Source: JAVVFH01 sp032250585
GTDB lineage: Bacteria; Pseudomonadota; Gammaproteobacteria; Xanthomonadales; SZUA-36
Assembly: GCA_032250585.1 (NCBI GenBank)
Contig: JAVVFH010000044.1
Span: 1-18,085 of the forward strand
DNA length: 18,085 nt
Reading direction: 5' to 3'
Each line of letters starts with the position of its first letter. Position 1 is the stretch's first letter. Below are positions 5,895 through 12,434 of this stretch, in pieces. The notes under the pieces are model-generated. The model saw only the letters and a program-made list of their open reading frames with translations. It was not told where the DNA came from and ran no database searches. Position numbers and translations under genes: made by a program.

Positions 5895-7304
5895 ATGCAC
5901 TATTTTCCGATCTTCATGAACCTCCATGACGAGCAGGTGCTGGTGGTGGGCGGCGGGCAAGTGGCCGAGCGCAAAATCCGCCTGCTGATGCGCGCCGGCG
6001 CACGGGTCCACGTCGTTGCGCCGGTGCTTTGCGAAACCGTGGCCCGCTGGGCTGCGGAGCAGCGCCTGCACGTGCTGGGGGGCGTCTACGAGGCCGGCCA
6101 GCTGGAGGGTCAGCGCCTGGTCTTCGCGGCGACTGATGACAGAGCGCTCAACCGGAAGGTTTTCCATGACGCGGAACGTCGGGGTGTTGCCGTCAATGTG
6201 GTGGACGACACGGTGCACTGCCGCTTTATTTCGCCGGCCCTGGTGGACCGTTCGCCGGTGCAGGTCGCCATCTCCACCGGCGGCAGCAGCCCGGTACTGG
6301 CGCGGCGCCTGCGAGCCTGGCTGGAGCGCCTGCTGCCACGCGGACTGGGTTCGGTGGCGGACGCCGCGGCGCGATTGCGCGAAGAGGTGAAGGAAACCTT
6401 GCCTGCCCCGGCCCGCCGCCGCTTCTGGGAAGCGCAGTTGAGTGACGAAAATCTGCACCGATGGTCGTCACTGCCCGCGGATGTCATCCTGGCCGGCATG
6501 CGGCGGGCCTTGCGCCGCGCACCGCCCCGCGCCACCGCCGGGCGTGTCTACCTGGTCGGCGCCGGACCCGGCCGCCGCGACCTGTTGACGCTGCGGGCAC
6601 TGGAGGTGCTGGGGCAGGCGGACGTGGTCCTGCACGACCGCCTGGTGACGGAGGAGATTCTCGACCTGGCGCGCCGCGACGCCGATTGTATCGATGTCGG
6701 CAAGCAGGCGGGCCAGCATCGGCTCGAACAGCAGGAAATCCAGCAGATCATGCTGCGTGAGGCGGCCCGGGGCCGGACCGTGGTTCGTCTGAAGGGCGGT
6801 GACGCGTTTATTTTCGGCCGCGGCGGTGAGGAACTCGAAGCCTTGCGGGCGGCCGGGGTGGACTACGAAGTGGTGCCGGGGATCACCGCCGCGATCGGCT
6901 GCGCGGCCTATGCCGGCATCCCGCTCACCCATCGCGACCATGCCCGCTCACTGACTTTCGTTACCGGCCGGCACTCGGTGCAGGATAAAGGCCCGGTTGC
7001 CGATTGGGGCAGCGTCGCCGGACCGGACCGCACCGTGGTCGTATACATGGGCGTGTTGCGTGCCGAACAGCTGCGCCGCGAATTGCTGGAAGCGGGCATT
7101 GCGCCCAACCTGCCGGTGGCGCTGGTCGTCGATGGAACCCGCGATGAACAGCAATACCTGGCCGGTACGGTCGGCAGTCTCTGTGCGCTGGCGGCTCAGG
7201 TTGGCCCGGGGCGCCCGGGCCTGCTGATCATTGGACAGGTGGCGGCCCTTGGGAGTAACCTCGGCTGGTTCAAATTGCAAACAGCAGTAAAAACTGCGGC
7301 ATGA
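5895..7304 (+). CDS. cysG: Siroheme synthase CysG (methyltransferase, dehydrogenase and ferrochelatase)
   Basis: The 469-residue protein has the two-part fusion of E. coli CysG (457). Residues 1 to about 205 are the NAD-dependent precorrin-2 dehydrogenase/ferrochelatase, with VLVVGGGQVAERK (15-27), NVVDD (101-105, containing catalytic Asp104) and STGGSSPVLARRLR (127-140). Residues 216 onward are the SAM-dependent uroporphyrinogen-III methyltransferase: VYLVGAGPGRRDLLTLRA (218-235), Asp248 in HDRLV, Lys270 in DVGK, RLKGGDAFIFGRGGEE (298-313) and VVPGITAAIGCAAYAGIPLT (327-346). It turns uroporphyrinogen III into siroheme, needed by CysI. The frame can start upstream at a GTG (5835), but ATG at 5895 matches the family start and is chosen. 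Position 128, a phosphorylated serine in enteric CysG, is threonine here. The cysteine synthase gene follows after 13 bases, so both are likely co-transcribed from the operator region at 5781-5810. Confidence 0.96.
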   Translation: MHYFPIFMNLHDEQVLVVGGGQVAERKIRLLMRAGARVHVVAPVLCETVARWAAEQRLHVLGGVYEAGQLEGQRLVFAATDDRALNRKVFHDAERRGVAVNVVDDTVHCRFISPALVDRSPVQVAISTGGSSPVLARRLRAWLERLLPRGLGSVADAAARLREEVKETLPAPARRRFWEAQLSDENLHRWSSLPADVILAGMRRALRRAPPRATAGRVYLVGAGPGRRDLLTLRALEVLGQADVVLHDRLVTEEILDLARRDADCIDVGKQAGQHRLEQQEIQQIMLREAARGRTVVRLKGGDAFIFGRGGEELEALRAAGVDYEVVPGITAAIGCAAYAGIPLTHRDHARSLTFVTGRHSVQDKGPVADWGSVAGPDRTVVVYMGVLRAEQLRRELLEAGIAPNLPVALVVDGTRDEQQYLAGTVGSLCALAAQVGPGRPGLLIIGQVAALGSNLGWFKLQTAVKTAA

Positions 7305-7317
7305 GAGGAATATTTAC

Positions 7318-8283
7318 ATGATTTACGAAAACATCCTGGAGACGGTAGGACACACTCCGGTGATCCGGATTCAGAAGCTGGCGCCAAAAGGCGTTGAGAT
7401 GTATGTCAAGGTGGAGGCCTTCAATCCGATGGCCTCGGTCAAAGACCGCCTTGCGTTGGGCATCGTGCTGGACGCGGAAAAACGCGGTTTGCTGAAACCC
7501 GGTCAGACCGTCATCGAGGCCACCTCCGGCAATACCGGCATCGCGCTGGCCATGGTCTGCGCGGTGCGCGGCTATCCCTTCGTGTCGGTGATGGCCGAGT
7601 CGTTCTCGATAGAAAGGCGGCGGCTGATGCGCTTCCTGGGCGCGAAGGTCGTGCTGACGCCGGCCGCCGAACGCGCAACGGGCATGGTCCGGGTGGCCAG
7701 AGCGCTGGCCGCGAAACACGGCTGGTTCGTAACCGAACAGTTTGATAACGAAGCCAACCCGGCCTACCATCGCAACACCACCGGGCCCGAAATTCTCAGC
7801 GATTTTGCCAACCGCCGCCTGGATTATTTCGTCACCGGCTACGGCACCGGCGGCACGATGACCGGCGCGGGGCAGATGATCCGCCTGGCCCGGCCGGAAG
7901 TGCAGATCATTTCGACCGAACCGGCCGGTGCGGCCCTGCTGGAAGGCAAGGAATGGCAGCCGCACAAGATCCAGGGCTGGACGCCGGATTTCATCCCGGG
8001 TGTGCTGGATCAGGAGGTCCCGCACCGCAACGTGCTGGTGACGGACGAGGAATCGATCCAGACGTCACTGGCGCTGGCTCGCGAGGAAGGCATCTTCTGC
8101 GGCATTTCTTCCGGCGGAACCTTTGCCGCTGCGCTGAAAGTCGCAGAGTTCGCGGAAACGGGCTCGGTCATTCTCGCGATGTTGCCGGATACGGGTGAGC
8201 GTTACCTGTCGACCCCGTTGTTTGCCGACATAGAGGACGGCCCCGACGAGGCCCAACAATTGCTGGAAGGCCTGGATTACTGA
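7318..8283 (+). CDS. cysK: Cysteine synthase, O-acetylserine sulfhydrylase (CysK/CysM family)
   Basis: The 321-residue PLP enzyme makes cysteine from O-acetylserine and sulfide. The PLP lysine is Lys42 in SVKDR, the substrate loop is TSGNTG (69-74), the phosphate-binding GTGGT is at 176-180, and GISSGG (262-267) and GERYLST (293-299) follow. The family call is firm; the isozyme is less so. PHKIQGWTPDFIP and ERYLST resemble CysK. SVKDR, EATSGNTGIALAM and EEGIFCGISSGG resemble CysM, which also accepts thiosulfate. I use cysK by overall layout, with a caveat. ATG at 7318 has a GAGGAA ribosome binding site seven to eight bases upstream, 13 bases after the cysG stop. The last seven bases overlap the convergent oxyR. 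A threonine- or cystathionine-type PLP lyase is unlikely given the motifs and the sulfur context. Confidence 0.9.
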   Translation: MIYENILETVGHTPVIRIQKLAPKGVEMYVKVEAFNPMASVKDRLALGIVLDAEKRGLLKPGQTVIEATSGNTGIALAMVCAVRGYPFVSVMAESFSIERRRLMRFLGAKVVLTPAAERATGMVRVARALAAKHGWFVTEQFDNEANPAYHRNTTGPEILSDFANRRLDYFVTGYGTGGTMTGAGQMIRLARPEVQIISTEPAGAALLEGKEWQPHKIQGWTPDFIPGVLDQEVPHRNVLVTDEESIQTSLALAREEGIFCGISSGGTFAAALKVAEFAETGSVILAMLPDTGERYLSTPLFADIEDGPDEAQQLLEGLDY

Positions 8284-9188
8284 CTCGTGGCTTTCAGCAG
8301 GCCGGCCGGCAACTCGCGGAAACAATCGGCGAGTTCCTGCAGAAACGCCGACAGCGCCGAGGTTCTGCGCCAGACCAGTGCAACGGTGCGGCTTGGCGCG
8401 GGGTCCGCAAACATGCGCGTGATCATGTTCCTCGCAGCTGCGATGGGCGGCTTGACTGAGAGCACCGGCATCAGCGTGATGCCGACATCAGCGGCGACCA
8501 TTTGCCGCAGCGTTTCCATGCTGGTGGCGTGAAAGTCGACGCGCTCGTGCGCACCGGCGAGCGCGCAGACTTCCAGTGCATGATCGCGCAGGCAGTGCCC
8601 TTCCTCCAGCAGCAGCAGTTCGCTGCCGTTCAAATCGTCGAGACAGACTGTCGAGAGCTTGCCCAGCGGGTGGTCGGCCGGCAAGGCCAGCACGAACGGC
8701 TCCTGGAAGAGTATTTCGACCCGCAGTCCGTCGTCCTGGATCGGTAGCGCCAGCAGGGCGGCGTCGAGTTTGCCGCGGTGCAGCATTTGCAGGATGTCTT
8801 CGGTTTTTTCTTCCGAGAGCTGCAGGCGCAGGTTCGGATAGCGTTTGCGAATCCCGGGCACCACGTGGGGCAGGAGGTAGGGCGCCAGGGTCGGGAACAG
8901 CCCCAGCCGCAGATTGCCCGTAGTCGGGTCGCCGCTGCGCCGCGCGACGGTCTTGATCTGGTCGAGGTCGCTCAGCACCAGGCGCGCGCGATCGGCGATT
9001 TCCTCCCCGATCGGGGTCATCATGATCCGTTTCGGTGTGCGTTCGACCAGCTGCACGCCAAGCTCTTCTTCCAGTTTTTTAATCTGCGTGCTCAGCGTCG
9101 GTTGGCTGACGAAGCAGGCCTCGGCGGCCTTGCTGAAATGCCTTAATTCGGCAAGCTTTACGAAATACTGAAGTGCGCGAAGATTCAT
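8277..9188 (-). CDS. oxyR: LysR-type peroxide sensor OxyR
   Basis: The 303-residue product (E. coli 305) starts MNLRALQYFVKLAELRHFSKAA in style and has the helix-turn-helix at about 18-38 with VSQPTLSTQIKKLEEELGV. In EEGHCLRDHALEVC the cysteines fall at 199 and 208, exactly the numbers of the redox pair of E. coli OxyR that forms a disulfide with hydrogen peroxide. ATSMETLRQMVAADVGITLMP (221-241) is the usual dimer-region signature. OxyR activates catalase, peroxiredoxin and thiol-repair genes. The start at 9188 is chosen over an ATG at 9215, because a -10 hexamer lies right at that upstream ATG and the nine extra residues are not in the family. Its 3' end overlaps the cysteine synthase gene by seven bases. 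Upstream on the same strand is an exported protein gene, but oxyR has its own AT-rich promoter. Confidence 0.93.
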   Translation of the reverse strand: MNLRALQYFVKLAELRHFSKAAEACFVSQPTLSTQIKKLEEELGVQLVERTPKRIMMTPIGEEIADRARLVLSDLDQIKTVARRSGDPTTGNLRLGLFPTLAPYLLPHVVPGIRKRYPNLRLQLSEEKTEDILQMLHRGKLDAALLALPIQDDGLRVEILFQEPFVLALPADHPLGKLSTVCLDDLNGSELLLLEEGHCLRDHALEVCALAGAHERVDFHATSMETLRQMVAADVGITLMPVLSVKPPIAAARNMITRMFADPAPSRTVALVWRRTSALSAFLQELADCFRELPAGLLKATSQ

Positions 9189-9215
9189 GAAACCAGAGCC
9201 TGTCAACGGATCCAT

Positions 9216-9266
9216 AGTATAGAGAAAAACAATCTAAATGCAAATATATATTGATGCTATGTATCA
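9216..9266 (-). promoter_or_regulatory. oxyR promoter with LysR-type dyads
   Basis: On the minus strand TTTGCA (9244-9239), a 17-base spacer and TATACT (9221-9216) form a reasonable sigma-70 promoter, about 28 bases before the oxyR start. Two symmetric elements overlap it: TGAT-N7-ATCA at 9252-9266, a T-N11-A box that includes ATAG when read on the minus strand, and CAAT-N16-ATTG at 9230-9253 with extra inner symmetry. They may bind OxyR itself (autoregulation), though the full four-part OxyR consensus is not matched. The segment is strikingly AT-rich for this window. Confidence 0.5.
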
Positions 9267-9278
9267 TTGCGGGCGGGT

Positions 9279-10418
9279 TCAATAGCGCCAATTTCCGAAT
9301 TCGATTTCGATCCACGCCAGCACGCCAAGAGAGAGTTCACGCTGCTCTTCGATGCGCTCGCGCGGCCAACTCACGGTGGGTCCCACCGACAGGTACAGCC
9401 AGTCGCGCGTCAGCGGGCGCCGCCAGATGAATTTCAATCCGAATTCCCTGAGTTCCACCGGGGCGGAGGTGGCACCGCGGGCGAAACTGCGCAATGAAAA
9501 TGCATTGTCGCCGGTAAACTGGTGGTACCAGATCTGGCTGAGGTACCAGTCCGTTCCCTCGGTCTCCTCGGAAAAGCGCATGAAACCCTCCCAGCGCAGG
9601 ACGTCGGCGTCATTGATGCGGTAGGCGAGGTCGCCGCGGCTGGTGGTGCCGAAGCCCTCCTGGCTGCGCCAGAAAAAGGTCTGCCGCAGATGCAGATCGG
9701 TTTTTTCACTGAAAATCACATTGTAGTAATATTGGGCCTTCACAAAAGGTCGCGGCGGTACCCTGAGACGCACGCCCAGCGAATAATCCCAGCCGGATTT
9801 GCGCGCTTTGCCGCGGTGGCCGAGACCGAGCAGCCATTCTGGCTCCTCGTCGCGATCGAGCAGCACGGGGTCGGCAACAAGACGGTCATGGCTCTCGGTA
9901 TCGGAAATATAGGCCTGTTCGTCGACGCGCCCCAGGATCAGGTCCCAGCGGGAACTGAGGTTCGGCAAGGGCGCACGCACGCGAAAACGGAAGCGCGAAT
10001 CGAAATCATAGTATTCGCTGTATTCTCCGCCGAGCGTCACCAGTCCGTTGACGGAGTCCTCGTCGAAATCGTAACGATCCCCCCACATGCTGTCGAACCA
10101 GCGAAATGAATGGCAGGCCATGCCGCGGAAAAATTCCCGCGATTTTTCCTGGATCGGCTGGCCTTCGAGCAGCCAGTCGCAGCTGTCTTCAGAGTCGTTG
10201 TCGGCGAGTGTTTCCGGGTTTGGGTTGGGGTCCGTGCCGGGTTTGCCCACGGCTTGCGGCGCTTGTGGCGGCTCAGCCGGATCGGCATGGTCACGCGGTT
10301 CGCGTGAATATGGATCCTGCGCAAGGCCCGCTGGGCTCAGCAGAAGCAGGCTCAGGCACAGCAAGGCCAGCGGTTTCCTGATGTCCTTGCGGGTCAAGCC
10401 TGGGCCGTCATATTGCAT
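9279..10418 (-). CDS. Exported, probably outer-membrane beta-barrel protein of unknown function
   Basis: I do not recognise this 379-residue protein. Residues 15-34 look like a signal peptide (positive KDIRKP, then LALLCLSLLLLSPAGLAQ), with cleavage probably after Ala33. Residues 35-78 are a Pro/Asp/Glu/Asn-rich linker that is probably unstructured. Two cysteines, 80 and 102, bracket a short segment and could form a disulfide. From about 125 to the end the chain alternates polar and aromatic residues in many 8-12-residue strands separated by charged turns (for example LTLRQ-type and WYLSQIWYHQF, 291-301), as in outer-membrane barrels, and it ends GNWRY, with a terminal aromatic. The start is uncertain: ATG 10418 has a poor ribosome binding site and a TTG eight codons in is possible. 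It lies 90 bases upstream of oxyR on the same strand, so read-through into oxyR is possible. A role in the envelope or stress response is only a guess. Confidence 0.75.
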   Translation of the reverse strand: MQYDGPGLTRKDIRKPLALLCLSLLLLSPAGLAQDPYSREPRDHADPAEPPQAPQAVGKPGTDPNPNPETLADNDSEDSCDWLLEGQPIQEKSREFFRGMACHSFRWFDSMWGDRYDFDEDSVNGLVTLGGEYSEYYDFDSRFRFRVRAPLPNLSSRWDLILGRVDEQAYISDTESHDRLVADPVLLDRDEEPEWLLGLGHRGKARKSGWDYSLGVRLRVPPRPFVKAQYYYNVIFSEKTDLHLRQTFFWRSQEGFGTTSRGDLAYRINDADVLRWEGFMRFSEETEGTDWYLSQIWYHQFTGDNAFSLRSFARGATSAPVELREFGLKFIWRRPLTRDWLYLSVGPTVSWPRERIEEQRELSLGVLAWIEIEFGNWRY

Positions 10419-10629
10419 TTTCGCTTGAAGTCAGTGTTTCCGATTGCGGTTCCCGGATTTGCGATCACTAACAGCATAGCGTTTCGGCCGACTCGGGGCC
10501 AGAGGCTTATGCGGTGTGACTCGAAAACGGGCTGTTTTCCGATCCGCGTTTCGGCCGCAACTAATATCCGCAACAGGGAGCGTTTTCCCCTAAAATACAG
10601 CTTCATTTCGAAGCAGCAAACGTGACTCC
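10419..10629. promoter_or_regulatory. Divergent intergenic region between the outer-membrane protein gene and trpS
   Basis: This 211-base spacer must hold promoters in both directions. For trpS, TAAAAT at 10591-10596 is a fair -10 but has no convincing -35. No leader peptide with Trp codons and no terminator-like stem was seen, so trpS control by attenuation is not supported. The short forward and reverse ORFs here have no ribosome binding sites or recognisable content. Confidence 0.35.
10479..10557 (+). repeat. 12-bp direct repeat
   Basis: GCGTTTCGGCCG occurs at 10479-10490 and again at 10546-10557, 67 bases apart, in the spacer between the outer-membrane protein gene and trpS. It may be a pair of regulator sites or a chance pair in GC-rich DNA. 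Confidence 0.45.
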
Positions 10630-11637
10630 ATGAACAAACGAACGGTATTGACCGGGATCACCACGACCGGCACGCCCCACCTGGGCAATTACGTCGGCGC
10701 CATCAAGCCCTGTATCGACGCCAGTCATGACGATGACGTGCAATCCTATTACTTTCTCGCGGACTACCATGCCCTGGTCAAAAACCAGGACCCGGCCCGC
10801 ATGCAGCAATCCACGCTGGAAATAGCGGCCACCTGGCTGGCCCTGGGCCTGGACACTGAATCGGCGGTTTTCTACCGCCAGTCCGACGTGCCGGAAATTC
10901 TCGAACTGACCTGGATACTGACCTGTTCCACGGCCAAGGGACTGATGAACCGGGCGCATGCCTACAAAGGGGCCGTGCAGGAAAACCTGGATGCCGGTGA
11001 AGATGCGGATTACGGCATCACGATGGGGCTGTTCAGTTACCCGATACTGATGGCGGCGGATATCCTGATGTTCAATTCCACTCACGTGCCGGTGGGCCGT
11101 GACCAGGTTCAGCACCTGGAAATGGCACGAGACATCGCCCAGCGCTTCAATCATCATTACGGTGAACTGTTCGTGCTGCCCGAGGCGGTGACCGGCGAGC
11201 ACGTCGCGGTCCTGCCCGGGCAGGACGGGCGCAAAATGTCCAAGAGTTATAACAACACCATCCCGTTGTGGCTGCCTGAGAAAAAGCTGCGCAAGGCCAT
11301 CCTGAAAATCGTCACCAATTCGCTCGAACCCGGCGAACCCAAGGACCCGGGCGACTCCGCGCTGTTCATGATTTACGCGGCATTTGCCAGTCCGCGCCAA
11401 CGCGAGGAGATGCGCCAGGCCTTCCGCGAAGGGATCGCCTGGGGCGAGGCCAAGCAGCGAACCTTCGAATTGATCAACAACGAGTTGGCGCCGGCGCGGG
11501 AACGTTACCAGGCGCTGATCGCGGAACCGATCCGCATCGAAGGGACGCTGCTCGCAGGCGCTGCGCGGGCTCGCGCCTACGCCGCGCCGTTTCTGCAGAG
11601 GATCCGCAAGGCCATCGGTGTGCGCGAGCTGGGATGA
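10630..11637 (+). CDS. trpS: Tryptophanyl-tRNA synthetase
   Basis: The 335-residue class I synthetase charges tRNA-Trp. The HIGH-type signature is TPHLGN (15-20) in TGITTTGTPHLGNYVGAI, and the KMSKS loop is at 202-206 (GRKMSKSYNN). The middle has MNRAHAYK (106-113), DYGITMGLFSYPILMAADIL (127-146) and VGRDQVQHLEMARDIAQRFN (155-174). The sequence follows the Pseudomonas-type TrpRS rather than the E. coli one (TTTGTPHLGNY instead of SGELTIGNY). ATG at 10630 gives the family N-terminus; the ribosome binding site is weak. Its TGA overlaps the next gene as ATGA, so the two are probably translated from one mRNA. Confidence 0.96.
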   Translation: MNKRTVLTGITTTGTPHLGNYVGAIKPCIDASHDDDVQSYYFLADYHALVKNQDPARMQQSTLEIAATWLALGLDTESAVFYRQSDVPEILELTWILTCSTAKGLMNRAHAYKGAVQENLDAGEDADYGITMGLFSYPILMAADILMFNSTHVPVGRDQVQHLEMARDIAQRFNHHYGELFVLPEAVTGEHVAVLPGQDGRKMSKSYNNTIPLWLPEKKLRKAILKIVTNSLEPGEPKDPGDSALFMIYAAFASPRQREEMRQAFREGIAWGEAKQRTFELINNELAPARERYQALIAEPIRIEGTLLAGAARARAYAAPFLQRIRKAIGVRELG

Positions 11638-12347
11638 TCGACAGCGACAGTAAATCATGGGTTTTTCCGCCCCCGGCGACCCCGGGCGTGCCGGTCCGGG
11701 GCAGTCCGCTGCTGTTCCCGGTTCATCGGCTTTACTGCGTTGGACAGAATTACCGCGAGCACGCGGCCGAGATGGGCGCGCCGGAGCGGCAGCCGCCGGT
11801 TTTTTTCGCCAAGCCGGCCGATGCCGTGTGCACGGCAGCGACGCTGGCCTGGCCCGGCATGACCGACAAGCTTCACCACGAGGTGGAGTTGGTCGTGGCC
11901 CTGGCTGCGGGCGGGCGAAACGTGCCGGCTGCCAATGCCCTGTCGCTGGTCTTCGGCTACGCGGTCGGCGTGGATTTGACGCGCCGCGATCTGCAGGAGG
12001 CCGCCAAACGCAGCGGGAGTCCCTGGACGACCGGCAAGGGCTTCGACTGCTCCGCACCGATCTCGGCCATCGCCCGCGTCGCCGATGGCGGTCATCCCGA
12101 TGATGCCGCCATCAGCCTGTCGGTCAACGGCGAAATCCGCCAGCAGGGCCGAACCGGGCACATGACCTGGCGGGTACCGGAGGTAATCGCCGAACTGTCA
12201 CGTTATTTCGAACTGCGCCCCGGCGACCTGATTTTCACCGGAACGCCCGCCGGCGTGGGGCCGCTGCGCCCCGGCGACCGGGTCGACTGCCGGGTCGACG
12301 GCGTTGCGAGCCTGTCTTTCAGGCTCGAGACGGGGGACAGCGAGTGA
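11634..12347 (+). CDS. Fumarylacetoacetate hydrolase (FAH) family protein
   Basis: The 237-residue protein has the FAH fold with its divalent metal site: Glu83 and Glu85 in HHEVELVVAL (81-90) and Asp114 in VGVDLTRRDLQ (111-121). YCVGQNYREHAAEM (34-47), TTGKGFD (132-138) and FTGTPAGVGPLRPGD (201-215) are the other family signatures. Such proteins hydrolyse acylpyruvates (fumarylpyruvate, acetylpyruvate) or decarboxylate oxaloacetate. The length and signatures fit single-domain acylpyruvase or fumarylpyruvate hydrolases, but the substrate cannot be read from sequence. It starts inside the trpS stop codon (ATGA), which suggests co-expression without an obvious metabolic link. A weak hairpin at 12408-12421 follows. 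There is no nearby aromatic degradation gene to support a gentisate pathway role. Confidence 0.88.
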   Translation: MIDSDSKSWVFPPPATPGVPVRGSPLLFPVHRLYCVGQNYREHAAEMGAPERQPPVFFAKPADAVCTAATLAWPGMTDKLHHEVELVVALAAGGRNVPAANALSLVFGYAVGVDLTRRDLQEAAKRSGSPWTTGKGFDCSAPISAIARVADGGHPDDAAISLSVNGEIRQQGRTGHMTWRVPEVIAELSRYFELRPGDLIFTGTPAGVGPLRPGDRVDCRVDGVASLSFRLETGDSE

Positions 12348-12407
12348 ATCGTATTCCGGTCCGGGGCGCGAATCCGGGGTTTGAACGATATTCCTGACCT
12401 GGTCCGT

Positions 12408-12434
12408 GAGCCGGTCGGCTCCGACGGTTGTTTT
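12408..12434. terminator. Weak hairpin between the convergent FAH-family gene and proS
   Basis: GAGCC (12408-12412), a four-base loop and GGCTC (12417-12421) form a 5-bp stem. On the plus strand a T-rich stretch (TTGTTTT) follows after six bases, overlapping the end of proS. It is a poor intrinsic terminator, suggested mainly by its place between convergent genes. Confidence 0.3.

Noticed and set aside
10419..10629. A Trp-codon attenuator or T-box before trpS
   Set aside because: No leader ORF with Trp codons, no terminator stem and no T-box-like conserved element was seen.
10603..12057. A 484-codon minus-strand frame across trpS and the FAH-family gene
   Set aside because: It spans two certain genes on the other strand and its Arg/Pro-rich start is typical of an antisense shadow.
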